Positions 1-10,545 of a stretch of DNA of 64,000 bases are shown piece after piece (within the stretch, counting starts at the first letter, position 1; the number at the start of each line of letters is the position of its first letter). The position numbers were made by a program, and so were the translations under genes. The stretch spans positions 278,039 to 342,038 of the forward strand of contig CAUYUJ010015306.1 in NCBI GenBank assembly GCA_963575745.1. Reading direction: 5' to 3'. The notes below the pieces were generated by a model. That model was not told the DNA's origin. It searched no databases and saw only the letters and a program-made list of their open reading frames with translations. This DNA is from Prorocentrum cordatum. Lineage: Eukaryota; Sar; Dinophyceae; Prorocentrales; Prorocentraceae.

Positions 1-299
1 GATCCAGATTTAGCCGCGAGGTGCATTTTGTTTTGTGGTTTGTCAGGAATGGCATGCTGACACACCCACCGTTCTTTTCAAAAACCATACACAGCGTTCG
101 CAGGCCTCACGAACATGACTCCAGACTTTGCCCCGCAGTGCACTTTGTATTGTTTTTTACCTAACAGCGAAGACTGATAGGTTTCTAGTGGTCTCAAAAA
201 GAGCATCATGACTCCCCAGGGGGGTCTGGGCAGATGCCGGACGGGTGCCGCGGGAATCCGGGGACTCCCGCGGGAATCGGGGGATTTGTTTAAGCCAAC
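1..299. other. No gene seen; diverged two-copy sequence
   Basis: I see no coding exon here. Two related stretches, around 1-40 and 118-165, share a degenerate pattern (CCAGA-TT..., TGCA-TTTGT-TTG) suggesting an old local duplication; a third similar stretch lies near 2135-2165. Confidence 0.3.
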
Positions 300-655
300 A
301 GTAACGCACTTCGTGGTCTTCGAGTTCCCAGAACTCCATTCCTGGGCATGATTTTGAATGCCCAGAGCCAACTGTAGGCCACTTCGTGTTCTTCGAGTTC
401 CCAGAACTCCATTCCTGGGCATGATTTTGAATGCCCGGAGCCAACTGAGGCCACTTCGTGGTCTTCGAGTTCCCAGAACTCCATTCCTGGGCATGATTTT
501 GAATGCCCGGAGCCAACTGTAGGCCACTACGTGGTCTTCGAGTTCCCAGAACTCCATTCCTGGGCATGATTTTGAATGCCCGGAGCCAACTGTAGGCCAC
601 TTCGTGTTCTTCGAGTTCCCAGAACTTCATTCCCGGGCCACATTTTGAATGCTGA
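300..655. repeat. 73-bp satellite, five copies
   Basis: The phrase TTCGAGTTCCCAGAACT recurs at about 319, 392, 464, 537 and 610, spacing 72-73 bp, with the same flanking words (ATGATTTTGAATGCCC, GAGCCAACTG). The copies differ by a few bases each. Short ORFs in all frames are by-products of the repeat. Confidence 0.9.
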
Positions 656-1918
656 GGCAGGCTGATGCTGAGGCTGAGGCAGGCTGAGGCTGAGGCAGGC
701 TGAGGCTGAGGCCGAGGCTGAAGGCAGACTGAGGCTGAGGCTGAAGCAGGCTGAGGCTGAGGCAGAGGCAGGCTGAGGCTGAGGCTGAGGCAGGCTGATG
801 CTGAGGCAGGCTGAGGCTGAGGCTGAGGCTGATGCAGGCTGAGGCTGAGGCAGGCTGAGGCTGAGGCCGAGGCTGAAGGCAGACTGAGGCTGAGGCTGAA
901 GCAGGCTGAGGCTGAGGCTGAGGCAGGCTGAGGCTGAGGCTGAGGCAGGCTGATGAGGCTGAGGCTGAGGCTGAGGCTGAGGCTGAGGCTGAGGCAGGCT
1001 GAGGAGGCTGAGGCTGAGGAGGCTGAGGCTGAGGCTGAGGCTGAGGCTGAGGCTGAGGCTGAGGCTGAAGGCAGGCTGAGGCTGAGGCAGGCTGAGGCTG
1101 AGGCTGAGGCTGAGGCTGAGGCTGAGGCTGAGGCTGAGGCTGAGGCTGAGGCTGAGGCTGAGGCTGATGAGGCTGAGGCTGAGGCTGAGGCTGAGGCTGA
1201 GGCCGAGGCTGAAGGCTGAGGCTGAGGCTGAGGCTGAGGCTGAGGCTGAGGCTGAGGCTGAGGCTGAGGCAGGCTGAGGCTGAGGCTGAGGCTGAGGCTG
1301 AGGCAGGCTGAGGCTGAGGAGGCTGAGGCTGAGGCTGAGGCTGAGGCAGGCTGAGGCTGAGGCTGAGGCTGAGGCTGGCTGAGGCTGGCTGAGGCTGAGG
1401 CAGGCTGAGGCTGAGGCTGAGGCAGGCTGAGGCAGGCTGAGGCTGGCTGAGGCTGATGCAGGCTGAGGCTGAGGCAGGCTGAGGCTGAGGCTGAGGCGAG
1501 GCTGAAGGCAGACTGAGGCTGAGGCTGAAGCAGCTGAGGCTGAGGCTGAGGCAGGCTGAGGCTGAGGCTGAGCAGGCTGATGCTGAGGCAGGCTGAGGCT
1601 GAGGCTGAGGCTGATGCAGGCTGAGGCTGAGGCAGGCTGAGGCTGAGGCCGAGGCTGAAGGCAGACTGAGGCTGAGGCTGAAGCAGGCTGAGGCTGAGGC
1701 TGAGGCAGGCTGAGGCTGAGGCTGAGGCAGGCTGATGCTGAGGCAGGCTGAGGCTGAGGCTGAGGCTGATGCAGGCTGAGGCTGAGGCAGGCTGAGGCTG
1801 AGGCCGAGGCTGAAGGCAGACTGAGGCTGAGGCTGAAGCAGGCTGAGGCTGAGGCTGAGGCAGGCTGAGGCTGAGGCAGGCTGAGGCTGAGGCTGAGGCA
1901 GGCTGAGGCTGAGGCTGT
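650..1918. repeat. GAGGCT hexanucleotide minisatellite
   Basis: About 1.27 kb of GAGGCT units broken at intervals by GAGGCA and by longer variants (GCCGAGGCTGAAGGCAGACT) that recur as a higher-order block. Long ORFs on both strands (Glu-Ala on plus, Ser-Ala-Leu-Pro on minus) come from the repeat and I do not call them genes. Confidence 0.95.
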
Positions 1919-2345
1919 GACTGCGACTGCCGTTGCCACTGCGACTGTCATCGCGAATGCGACTACGACTGCGAGAACAGCAGAATTCTACAACTGGATT
2001 CTCATCTGAATCTCAAGGGGAATGCTTCCAGGTATGCTCCTACACATCGCTGTTAGGTTGCTTTGCCGGGATAATTTTTGACAGGGATGGTGGGGGGGGC
2101 CGCATCGGGTTGGTTGCGCATGCTCCGAATGTGGAGACATAATGCGTTTTGTATTGTTTTTGACAGGGATGGCGGGAGGGGTGAGCATGGTTCCTGGTTG
2201 GCTGCTGGTCGCTTGGGGAGGGTGTGTATATTGTGAAGGCCTTACGGCCGGTGCCGCCGACCCTGAAGGTTTTGGCCGTCGATGGCGACGGGATGTGTGA
2301 TCACAGGAAGGAGCTAAAGGACAACGTGACAGGGTAGGCGGAGAA
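1919..2345. other. No gene seen; holds two dispersed repeat units
   Basis: No coding exon recognised. 2199-2235 is a copy of a short repeat (GGCTGCTGGTCGCTTGGGG then AGGGTGTGTATATT) found again at 2897-2937. 2235-2268 holds GAAGGCCTTACGGCCGG and GTGCCGCCGACCCT, repeated at about 36339-36372. Confidence 0.6.
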
Positions 2346-2349
2346 AGTG

Positions 2350-2585
2350 TGTGAGGAGGAGGAGGAGGAGGAGGAGGAGGAGGAGGAGGAGGAGGCGGAG
2401 GAGGAGGAGGAGGAGGAGAGGAGGAGGAGGAGGAGGAGGAGGAGGAGGAGGAGGAGGAGGAGGAGAGGAGGAGGAGGAGGAGGAGGAGGAGGAGGAGGAG
2501 GAGAGGAAGAGGAGGAGGAGGAGACAAACGAAAAGGCGATGGAGAAGGTGGCAAAAGACGCTCAGGAGGAGTAGGAGGAGGAGGG
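2350..2585. repeat. (GAG)n purine array
   Basis: Nearly pure GAG/AGG triplets interrupted by a few single-base changes. All purines lie on the plus strand, so the tract is a potential triplex (H-DNA) former. ORFs through it are homopolymer-like artefacts. Confidence 0.95.
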
Positions 2586-2635
2586 AGGTGGTATTCTGAC
2601 CCCCCCCAGCACCCCCCCTGGGCCCTCCCCCAGGA

Positions 2636-2905
2636 CCGCCCCCGGGACCCCCCCCAGGACCCCCCCCGGGCTTCCCCCGGGACCCCCCCTCCCCCCCCCC
2701 GGCCGGGGATGGGAACAAAGGGAAGGGGAAACCCTTCGAGTCAATTTACTTTACGCAGGAGGAATGAAGGAGGAGGAGGAGGAGGAGGAGGAGAAGGAGG
2801 AGGAGACGAACGAGAAGGAGACGGAGAAGGTCTGAAAGGGAAGGAGGCACGGACGAGAAGAACAGCCCATTCCACACGCCGACAGGGTCGGCGGATTTTT
2901 GGCTG
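2636..2905 (+). repeat. Dispersed repeat F, copy 1
   Basis: A C-tract, then GGGAACAAAGGGAAGGGG and CCCTTCGA, a purine-rich middle, and an end at CACGCCGACAGGGTCGG with GCGGATTT. The same order of parts is found at 38880-39158, and the first part again at 4345-4470. The end contains the palindrome CCGACAGGGTCGG. Confidence 0.7.
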
Positions 2906-2937
2906 CTGGTCGCTTGGGGTAGGGTGTGTATATTTAA
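2897..2937 (+). repeat. Dispersed 40-bp repeat G, copy 2
   Basis: GGCTGCTGGTCGCTTGGGG, then TAGGGTGTGTATATT; one-base difference from the copy at 2199-2235. Here it directly follows repeat F. Confidence 0.75.
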
Positions 2938-3029
2938 TAGGGAACAGTGGTAAACCACTTCCCCGAGCAGGGGAACGAGGGATTTTGGAAGAGAAAAGAA
3001 CACCACCCGTTGAACGACGCACGCCCAGT

Positions 3030-3450
3030 GGGCTGGCGGGATTTGGGCCCTCGGCGCCCTCCTGGGGGGCCTCGTGGAGCCCTCTGGGGATGTCTTGGGG
3101 GCATCCTTGAGCAGTGTGGAGGCTTTCTTGGGCGTCTTTGAACGATCCTTCGGCGAGCCAGGGGCGATCTTGTCGCGGTCCCAGGAGCCTCCTCCTCCTC
3201 TTCCTCCCCCTCCCTTTCCTCCTCTTCCTCCTCTTCCTCCTCCTCCTCCTCCTCATCCCCCTCCTCCTCCTCCTCCTCCTCCTCCTCCTCCTCCTCCTCC
3301 TCCTCCTCCTCCTCCTCCTCCTCGGGGGAGCAGTGGATGGCCTCCTTGGGATCTTTTGGGAGCCTCTTGCGAACTCCTTTGGGCCTCCTGGGCGCCTCTT
3401 GGAGCCTTCTTGGGGCGAACTTGGGGGCCATCTGGGGGCCATCTGCAGTT
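3030..3450. repeat. CTTGG-type array with (TCC)n core
   Basis: Degenerate repetition of GGCCTCTTGGGGGC and GATCTTGG words, interrupted at 3186-3322 by a (TCC)n run. The same vocabulary recurs at 5380-5770, 8200-8345, 15910-16620, 38640-38860, 46510-47125, 48130-48570 and, on the other strand, 50990-51250. ORFs through it read as Trp-Gly-Pro-Leu or Pro-Lys-Gln strings. Confidence 0.85.
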
Positions 3451-4181
3451 CGACCAAATAAGCAGTTTATACTTAGCTAGGGTTTCCCCCCAGAAGGCCA
3501 ACATAGAAACATAGAACCAAAACCAATGATTGTTGCATTCCAGCCGATGCTTTCTTTTTTGAATGCTCCAATCGGTCAGCGCCGCCCCCGTCCAAGTCCA
3601 GGGGAGGGAGAGGGGAAGGGGTCAAGCCACCTTCAAGCCGCAAGCCGTCTTGCTCACTCCCACCCGCCCTCCCAACGTGTAAGTAGCATCGGGATATCAG
3701 CATGGGCAGGAGCCGCCGTCGACAACCATCGGAAATCGATGTGGACGCCAGCCAAGTGCGCGACGCCCGCGAGGTGCGCCATGCTTGCCAGGGCAACCCC
3801 ACCATCCCTGTCACAGAACAGTGCAACATGATCGCGGGGCGCCCGCGTACGGTCCACTGTTGCTACGGCCTTCGGGCTGGTGCCGCCGACCCCCACGGGG
3901 GGAAGAGGCATTCGGGAAGGTCCGGTCGGGATCAGACGCTCCCACGAGCGCCCAAGAAGTTGCACGAGGCCTCCAAGAGGTGCTCGGGGACCCCCACGAA
4001 GTCACGAAGTCCTGGGGGTGTCCTGGGTTTCCTTTTGGGAGCCTGGGCTCCCTGGCGGTTCCCCGGGGGCGCCCGGTGTCCTCGCGCGGCCTCGGGGGTG
4101 GCCTCTTGGGCCCTGGTGCCCCGAGGGGTGAGTGGTATGGTGACCGGGGGCCCCCGGGGACTCCCCTAGCCCTACCCTTCA
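3451..4181. other. No gene seen
   Basis: GC-rich sequence with overlapping ORFs in several frames, none with convincing composition. 3855-3895 resembles the GCCGCCGACCC repeat near 2250. 4000-4130 is diverged CTTGG-like sequence. Confidence 0.3.
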
Positions 4182-4330
4182 GTCGGGCCTGTCCCTCTAC
4201 AGGAGGAGCATTCCAGAATAGTTAGAAACAACTGGGGACGATTTTTTGTGATGTGTCACCATTTTTTGGTACTTCTCGATTGTGCTTGTATTTTTCGTCC
4301 CAATACCGCCTGTAGGGGGACATGCCCGAC
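4182..4330. mobile_element. MITE family B, copy 1
   Basis: A 149-bp element with terminal inverted repeats of about 25 bp: it starts GTCGGGCCTGTCCCTCTAC and ends with the near-perfect complement of that. The interior is AT-rich, unlike its surroundings, with ACTGGGGACGATTTT and a TTCGTC word shared with the copies at 11165, 44091 and 45592. No ORF. The flanks on both sides read roughly CCCTACCC-TTCA, a possible target duplication. Transposase would have to come from elsewhere. Confidence 0.8.
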
Positions 4331-4344
4331 ATAACCCTACCCCT

Positions 4345-4470
4345 TCAAGGACCCCCCCCGGCGGGGAAGGGATCCTACGGCAGAGGCTTCCCATCGGTTC
4401 AGCTACGACTTTGCTTAATTTCGCTTTTGGCTGTTTGCTTTGGCTGGCGCGCTTCAGGAGGAGGGCTCAG
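4345..4470 (+). repeat. Dispersed repeat F, 5' fragment
   Basis: Shares CGGCGGGGAAGGGATC, then a TTGC-TAATTTCGCTTT stretch and GGCGCGCTTCAGGAGG with 38930-39020. It starts just after the family B element. Confidence 0.6.
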
Positions 4471-4583
4471 ATGCTTTTTGAAGTCTCTTTGGGGCGCTCT
4501 CGGGGGCCTCTGGGGGAAAGTTTTGGGGGGTGTCTCGGGATCCTCCTGCTCTCGGAGACAGCCCGTTGCCATCCGCCCGGGAA

Positions 4584-5117
4584 ATGACGACCAACTGCTT
4601 GCTCTCAGAGACTACGCCGAGCGCGCGCTTGACAGTACCATGGCGCGAAAACGACTGCGCTCGGGAACCCGATGCCAAATCCGACTGCTTTCCCGACGCC
4701 CTTTCCAACGGGCAAAGTGGAGGGTATCGTCATGCTGTGTCGAAACGTGCAGAGGAGGCCCGATATGGGCTGCATCTGACAAGTTTGAGTTCAAAGTCGT
4801 TCAAGCACACGCACAGTGGCATCAACTATTTGAATTCGTACTTAAAGCATTTAGGTCTGGCAGAGTTTGCCGTCCGGGGTCTGCTGGGGAAGGACGACCA
4901 CAAAGACGCAATGATTATTCTAGCGGATTGTGCCCTCCACGTGGCTTTGGCCGTGAGAGTGAGCTGCACAGGCCCTTCCATGTCTTCGGCTGTTGTAGCA
5001 GATTTCGTGAAACTATATACATTCGCGGGGTCGTGCGGTTTCTGTATCGCGATGTTGTTTGCTGTTTTCTTGGGTATTCTGGGCTCCGCAAAACCTCAGG
5101 GCTCCGCATTACCGTGA
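4584..5117 (+). CDS. Unrecognised 177-aa protein with C-terminal membrane segment
   Basis: I do not recognise this protein. It reads as ordinary protein throughout rather than as repeat translation: a polar N-terminal half rich in Asp, Arg and Ser, a middle with KHTHSGINYLNSYLKHLG and FAVRGLLGKDDHKDAMIILA, then a hydrophobic stretch near the C-terminus (around FVKLYTFAGSCGFCIAMLFA) long enough for one membrane helix. The ATG at 4584 is the first in the frame; the frame is open about 54 bases further upstream without another ATG. Codon use is less GC3-biased than in the gag or SL gene, so it may be an older or foreign gene, or a chance ORF. No spliced-leader relict or clear splice sites were found beside it. 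Confidence 0.42.
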   Translation: MTTNCLLSETTPSARLTVPWRENDCAREPDAKSDCFPDALSNGQSGGYRHAVSKRAEEARYGLHLTSLSSKSFKHTHSGINYLNSYLKHLGLAEFAVRGLLGKDDHKDAMIILADCALHVALAVRVSCTGPSMSSAVVADFVKLYTFAGSCGFCIAMLFAVFLGILGSAKPQGSALP

Positions 5118-5345
5118 TCTCGCCGCCGCTTTTGTCATCGCCGTGGTTGTCGTCGTCGCCGTTTCGTTTCCGTCACCATCATCGAGGAGACGCGAGGAGG
5201 AATAATTGAGAGGAGGGAAGGTGACGAGTTTGCCTTGATTCGAACTCGCGTCGCTCAGCTTGGCTATGATGGTTCCCTGGGTTTCAGCGTTAATGACAAA
5301 TCCCCGTGCGCTTCCGATCATTCTGATGAATGATGTTGTCTGTCT
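5118..5345. other. No gene seen
   Basis: Short CGTCGTC-rich stretch downstream of the 177-aa ORF. A GTTCGAATC word near 5237 on the minus strand looks like a tRNA B box but has no tRNA around it. Confidence 0.3.
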
Positions 5346-5770
5346 TGTTTCGGGATGATCCTAGGTGTTCGCTGGGTTGCCGCCAGTATCGTTGGGTTCC
5401 GGGTGGCCTCCTGGTGCTTCTTGGGGCCTGGTTGCCTTCGGCCCATCTTGCCACCAAGCTTTGGTCGTGAACCAGATGCCCCTCGAGTGTTTCTGAGGGT
5501 CGCTTGGGAGGCATCGTGGAAGGATCTTTGATGCGTCTCGGTGGCAGGTCGAGGCCCCCCTGGGGCCATTCCTGGAGCCAGCAAGCCCCCCAAAGAGGGC
5601 ATGTTGGGGACCTCGTTGGGGGGCTTGCTGGCGGTCTCGGGGGCCATCCGACAGAGGATCAGATTCGTGGCTCTCCTGCGAGTGTTCCTGTTTTGTGGCC
5701 CATCTTGAGGCCCTCCTGGGTGCCTCAAGGGCGGGGCTGTTCTGGCCTCTAGGCCGGCCTCGAGTTTCCC
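5346..5770. repeat. CTTGG-type degenerate array
   Basis: Repeated GGCCTC-TGG and GGGGCC-TTC words in the style of the array at 3030-3450. Minus-strand ORFs of over 200 aa across it are Pro-Arg-Gln low-complexity products. Confidence 0.7.
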
Positions 5771-6306
5771 CAGCACAGTCGAAGACCGAAGAGGCCCCCA
5801 AGCAAGTTTTGGGACGGGGCCTTGGGACCATCGTAGGGCACGTTGGAGGTGTGGACTCTGAATCACGTGCCCGAGGCCTCGGCAAAAGCCACGCGACGAA
5901 CCCCGAGTGTTTGCAAGAACGCATGGAAGCGCCCCCAGAGACTTGAAAGTGAGGGTCTGGAGCATTTCTGAGCACTAGTTGCAAGATTGGCGACACTCAT
6001 GACCCTGAGGACGTTCCACTCAGGACTTGAGGCATTGTGGCGGATACGAGCCAATAGCTCAGCCAAGTGCACATACGATGCGCCTTTCTCAGGCGATCAT
6101 CGCCTCACTCAGTATGGGCAAGTATCGTTTGAAGTCGGAGCGGCAGCAGTCTGATTCGCAAGAGCGCTTTCAGGTTTCCAAAGTCAGAAATTCTATAACT
6201 AGTGCTGAGAGCGGATTCGTCCGTAGACCCTTTAATCTCGGCCAGATGCGCATTTCATGTTCCTGTGCCGTCAATGTTGTTGCACTTCGGGTTGGCATCG
6301 GCCGAG
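5771..6306. other. No gene seen
   Basis: Single-copy-looking, less GC-rich DNA upstream of the first candidate exon at 6307. Earlier exons of that gene may lie here but I cannot place them. Confidence 0.25.
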
Positions 6307-7000
6307 GGGGGTTGCGGAAGAATTGCCAAAGGATGATGTTGAGCACATCGTTGAGATCGGTAAGGTCGTGTGTGACGTCCACCGCGTTACCTGTCTTTCG
6401 TTTTAATGTGTTTGGTTTGTTTCTTTGCTTGAGCAGTTGATTTTGTCGAGCAGTTGATGTTGCCAATCGTTCCCAGACGTTGCTCTGCACGTTAGTTCAG
6501 CTAGTGCGGCGAACAGGACTGGGACAAGCTCAAGAAGATCAAGAAACCCAAGGAAAGGCGTGGTAGCATTGCATGTGTCAAGATGAGGCGGATTGAAGAC
6601 ACCCTTATCGTCCGAAAGACAACGCAACCTCCACTTGTTCCGTAGACATTCACGTCGCAGCTCCAGTGGATGGTTACAAATGTCGGATTCCCGGCTCGAG
6701 CTCGCATGGACTGAAGATGCACCGTGGTATTGCCCAGTAACGCTTGAATGCGCAATTGTCGTGCGTCCGACCTTTTGTAGAGGCCCCGCGGCCTGTTCTG
6801 CCGACCCGAGAGTGGTAGCGGCAGGGAAGCAGGCGAATCAGTTGTGGCACAGAAGCAGAGAGCAGCGTGAGGAGCAGCACGACAAGCAGCAGGGACGACG
6901 AAGCAAAGGGGAAACGTAGCGAGGGCGCAGCAGGACGAGCGTGCAGAAGGTGCCTGAGGATCAGAAGACCGCAGCATTGCAGCAAGCGAGGTTGGGAGTC
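6307..7000 (+). CDS. Candidate upstream exons of the 8507-9362 gene
   Basis: Four exon-like pieces whose phases fit. Exon a ends at 6359 (...EELPKDDVEHIVEI) before a GTAAGG donor. An intron 6360-6453 ends in GAGCAG. Exon b 6454-6562 reads VDVANRSQTLLCTLVQLVR then a Gln-rich tail. An intron 6563-6660 ends in CGTCGCAG. Exon c starts at 6661 and could end at a GC donor near 6830. A later piece (KVPEDQKTAALQQARLGVQ, about 6947-7003) is followed by GTGGCG. The pieces are Gln/Lys/Glu-rich like the downstream exons, so I place them in the same gene, but this is inference. The minus strand is also open here (6501-7127) and cannot be excluded. Confidence 0.28.
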
Positions 7001-7003
7001 CAG

Positions 7004-8084
7004 GTGGCGCAAGTTGGTTCCAGTTAGCCCAGAGTTGACACAGGAGGTCTAAAGATGACTCAGAGTTTCCTGGGTGGCCTTGAAGGTACTGCCGACCTGG
7101 CCCGTGAGTTCCTCTGGGACCATCCATCCACCCGCCTCCGAATCATCCCAGGCCCCCTCCCCACCCCTGGGGCAACCCCACCCAGGACCCCGTTGAGAAG
7201 GAATCGATGCACAAAGCAGGAAACCGCGCACAACAGAAAATTCTAAATTCTCCCCTGTGTTGGGGCCGTTCTTGAAGCCTCTTTGACCCTCCTGTCCTCA
7301 GAGATGCGATCGCGACATGGCTTGACCCTGCTGGGCTGGCCCCCTGTGCTATCCCTGCTCCCTAGTAGCGTAAACAGACCCCCCCATACAGGAATATCAC
7401 AGCGGATAATGCCAAAACATTGGCCCGTGTGAGACATGCAAAGGCAGCATGTTGCTGGTGGGCGAGAACATAGGACGACGAATGTGGTCATCTCTGTTCT
7501 TTACTCCATACTTTCTATTTTCGCTCGGTATTATTTCTCCTTACTCTCTACCAAGTGCCATCCCCCATCCACATGTCGGCTCTATGTTCCACCCTATGGT
7601 CTTCACTCTCTAAGCAATACGTCTCTCCACTGTCCAAGCTCTGCTCTATATACTCGCTGCCCCGTGTGTTATGCATTTAGAATATGTTATATACCCTCTG
7701 CTCTCTACCCTCTACCTCTTGTCTCGATGCCCTCACTATTTCCTGCATCCGTGCGTTCTGCGCTGTGCTCTCTACTCCCTGTTCCCTGCCCCCGTATCTC
7801 TACCATGTACTCTCTTGTACTGTCTGCTTGGTACCCACGAAGCCCCTGGAAACTAGCCGTAACCAGGAATCCAGCAATTTTGAACAGAGAGTTTGCTCGC
7901 CAGGATCGCAGGAATTGGGTCGCCCACCGGAATGGGAGAGTGAGTTTCATTTTTGTTCTTGACCATGTTGTGGTGTTGGGTCCTCGTTTTGAAGAGACTG
8001 CGCCCCGCATCCCTCCCTCCTTCCCTCCCTCCCGCCTCCTCCTCCCTCCTCCCACCCCTGCCTCTGCCCTCCGCACCAGTCAAC
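7004..8084. other. No gene seen; pyrimidine-rich stretch
   Basis: 7480-7850 is unusually rich in short CTCT/TACT words on the plus strand, and 8010-8080 is a CCTCC run. If the flanking exon groups belong to one gene this would be intron, with any small exons missed. Confidence 0.3.
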
Positions 8085-8200
8085 CATTTCGACACACCCC
8101 TCACACGTTTCGTGGCCCCATAAGGAGCTCCACCGAAGGCACCAGTGGCAGGGTTTACATGCGCCCGCGCGACCTATTTCGGCACACCCCTCACACGCAT
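8085..8200 (-). repeat. 80-bp satellite, 1.5 copies in reverse orientation
   Basis: CGACACACCCCTCACACG-TTCGTGG, then AGCTCCACCGAAGGC and the start of a second unit (CGGCACACCCCTCACACG) are the reverse complement of the array at 30520-31020. A further fragment (GTGAGGGGTGTGCCGAAA) is at about 50192. Confidence 0.8.
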
Positions 8201-8400
8201 CGTGGTGGCCTGTTGGAAGCCTCTTGCCGCGTCTTGGGGGCTTCTTGGGCCGTCTTGCGGCCATCTACGTCCCTCTTGGGACGCTCATGGGACGTCTCGG
8301 GGCCCTCTTGGACCGTCTTGGGGGCCTCTTGGCACCGCCGGTGGGCCGTTTGCACGAGTCGTGAGGGATCGTCAAAGGCCCGGAAGTCCCGGGTGAACTT
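8200..8400. repeat. CTTGG-type degenerate array
   Basis: CTTGGGGGCTTCTTGGGCC and CTCTTGG repeated with variation, directly after the 80-bp satellite fragment. Confidence 0.7.
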
Positions 8401-8506
8401 GCCAATGAGCGTCCAGCAGGCCCCCAGGACCAGGGATCGGGGGGGTCCTGCTCAGGGGGGGATTTTCGTAAGGTTCCGCTCGGCTAAAGCATGTGAAAGG
8501 GAATTC

Positions 8507-9362
8507 ATGTATATTCTGTTTGGCTTTCATGATCGGAACCCAACCCCGACAGATTGGGAGACGAAGCGAACAGCGGTCAGACAGGTACGAACACCGATGT
8601 GCTTTCGTCAGGCAGGCCCCAGGGGCGCTGTCCCCGCGCAGCTGCTTCAGTCCGCCCCGCCGCGACGACGACTAGGGTGGGCAGGAACCGAAGAAGCCGA
8701 AGGCGAAGAACGCCACGAATGCCTCCGCGAAGGCGGACCCCGGGCCCAAGCTCCCCGAGACAGTGGAGGAGGTCGAGAAGGAACGATGGGCACGGGCAGG
8801 AGGATCGAGGATCCAGGAGTTTCAATGTTTTGGCACTGTTTGAGTTTCGGAGGCCTGGACCTGCATGAAACTCTAGAGGTCTCTGGAGAAGAGATGATGG
8901 TCGCTTCGCGGGTTGCGCGTCCAGACTTTGAGGGCAGTTGCAACATCTTCCAAGACACGGGCAACACCAATTTAACAGGAAAGCCGACAGCTGACAGTTG
9001 ATCAGGATGATGCGTGCACGTGTGGTAGCCGACAGTGTGTTGAGCCGCGTCTTCCGCCCCCCCCATGCCCCCCCCTCCTCGTAACAACATGTGATTCAGG
9101 ATCGATCATGCCACATGACATGTATTGCCTGATGACGGGGCCATGCGGGAAAGTCTGCTTCCGACATTGAGCGGCGGTATTGCCGAAGGAGCTCGCCACT
9201 ATCACCGAGCAGAAGGGCGCCGCAGTCGAAGCCGAGGATTACGACAAAGCAGAGGCGCTGAAGAAGCGGGAAAAGCTGCTGAAGACGCATTTGGAGACAT
9301 TGAAGGAGTCTGCAGCAAGCGGTGCTGATGCAGCAAGTGGTGCGGAAAAGAGCGAGCTCTGA
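8507..9362 (+). CDS. Multi-exon gene, C-terminal exons with UVR-like motif
   Basis: Three exons join in phase. Exon 1, ending 8584, reads FHDRNPTPTDWETKRTAVRQ; its left limit is uncertain (an ATG at 8507 is in frame). Intron 8585-8684 has GT...GGGCAG ends. Exon 2, 8685-8816, reads EPKKPKAKNATNASAKADPG, then a charged helix (ETVEEVEKERWARAGGSRIQ). Intron 8817-9188 would start with GA and end GAAG|G; GA and GC donors with AG|G acceptors have been reported in dinoflagellates. Exon 3, 9189-9362, reads ELATITEQKGAAVEAEDYDKA then EALKKREKLLKTHLETLKES and an Ala/Ser tail to TGA. The AVEAEDYDKAEALK core fits the UVR motif (named for UvrB/UvrC, also found in eukaryotic scaffold proteins such as CEP104), here most likely a coiled protein-protein contact. 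Function otherwise unknown. cDNA would settle the splice sites. Confidence 0.5.
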
Positions 9363-9917
9363 GTCACATGGCCTATGGTTCCACACAGGCAGCTGTGTAA
9401 TGTATGCCTCGTATCGAGAACTAGCAATCCAGCCGTAGGGTCACATATCTAGTGGATGCCCCACATCCCGATAGGCGCGAGAGCACCCGGCACGCTTCCA
9501 TTTCCGCCACCACCAACATTCCCCCGGCATTGGGGCAAAGCGGCAAATTGAAAATACCTTCCCCTGCTGGAAGCCAGGACATACGATGCATATCGGTCTC
9601 GACAGCCGATGTCTGAGGCTTACGATGAGCTCCCTATGTTTTGAGTTTCGCCCTAACACTCGCATTATAAAGTTTAGCGCTTCGAGAAGGCCCCAGTATA
9701 CTTTCCAGTCTTACCGATGCACGGCGCCCCACCCTCATCGTCCTCGCCATCCTGTAATCAGCTTGCTCTCTCGATGATCGAAGCGACAGTGCGGTCCGGC
9801 TTTCGTGGGATGTTTGCAGCGGGAGTTCGCGTCAAACTTCAGATTGGTCTTCGTCATTTTCATGACAGCCCCGTCAGGCCAACCCGAGTTCCCCGTACCC
9901 GAGTCTTGCAGGAGGGG
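9363..9917. other. No gene seen
   Basis: Downstream of the UVR-motif gene. 9717-9890 has a weak plus-strand ORF but no supporting signal. No poly(A) signal is expected or seen. Confidence 0.3.
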
Positions 9918-10110
9918 GAAAACACACAGACACAAATGATCGTCGATCCCCCGGAAAATATGGGAACATGCGGGAAGTGGGGGAGAAGACGAAAGTCCAG
10001 ACAATATGGGAGAATATGGGGAATCTTGGGATTTGTGTTTCTTTGTGTGTGTGTCTTTTTTTTTGTGTGTGTGTGTGTGTCTGTGTGTGTCCCTGGGCGC
10101 CCTTGGTCTT
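9918..10110 (+). repeat. Dispersed repeat J, copy 1, with (GT)n
   Basis: ACACAAATGATCGTCGA-CCCCCGG, AATATGGGAA, GAAGTGGG, GAAGACGA and a (GT)n run ending GTGTCCCTGGG; the same order of words occurs at 33765-33910. Confidence 0.75.
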
Positions 10111-10252
10111 ACGCCTCCCCGACCGAGAGGGGGAGGGAGGGCAGCGGGGGGAGCGTGCACGAGCACGGCGTGCGCGTGCAGATGGGGCCCGAGCGTGTGC
10201 CCCAGCTCCCCAGGGGGGGGGGGAGCCGAGGCCCACCTCGGCTCGCCTCACC

Positions 10253-10545
10253 TGGAGCCGGAGGGTTACTCCGAAGGGCTCAGGCGACCCACCCTCCTCC
10301 TCCTCCTCCCCCGCCTCATCCTCCTCCCTCCTCCTCCCTACTCCTCCTCCTCCCTCCTCTTTCTCCTCCCCCTCTTCCCCCTCCCCCTCCTCCTCCACAT
10401 CCTCCTCTTTCTCCTCACTCCTCCTCCTCCTCCTCCTCCTCCTCGTCCTCGTCCTCCTCCTCCTCCTCCTCGTCCTCCTCCTCCTCATCCTCCTCGGGTC
10501 GCCTACGGCCCCAGGGGAAGGCGTGCACCTGGAGCGGTGCCGCTC
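10253..10545 (+). repeat. Element K, copy 1: (TCC)n core between conserved flanks
   Basis: A 200-bp pyrimidine (TCC)n core lies between GGCGACCC (10283-10290) and its complement GGGTCGCC (10497-10504). Outside these are conserved flanks: GAGGGTTACTCCGAAGGGCT on the left, CAGGGGAAGGCGTGCACC on the right. The same flanks surround a (GGA)n core in opposite orientation at 24655-25050. Confidence 0.75.

Noticed and set aside
527-1951. 474-aa minus-strand Ser/Ala/Leu/Pro ORF
   Set aside because: Direct product of the GAGGCT minisatellite, open in several frames on both strands.
5195-5260. tRNA A-box and B-box words on the minus strand
   Set aside because: TAGCCAAGCTG and GAGTTCGAATC fit the boxes but are about 8 bases apart, far too close for a tRNA.
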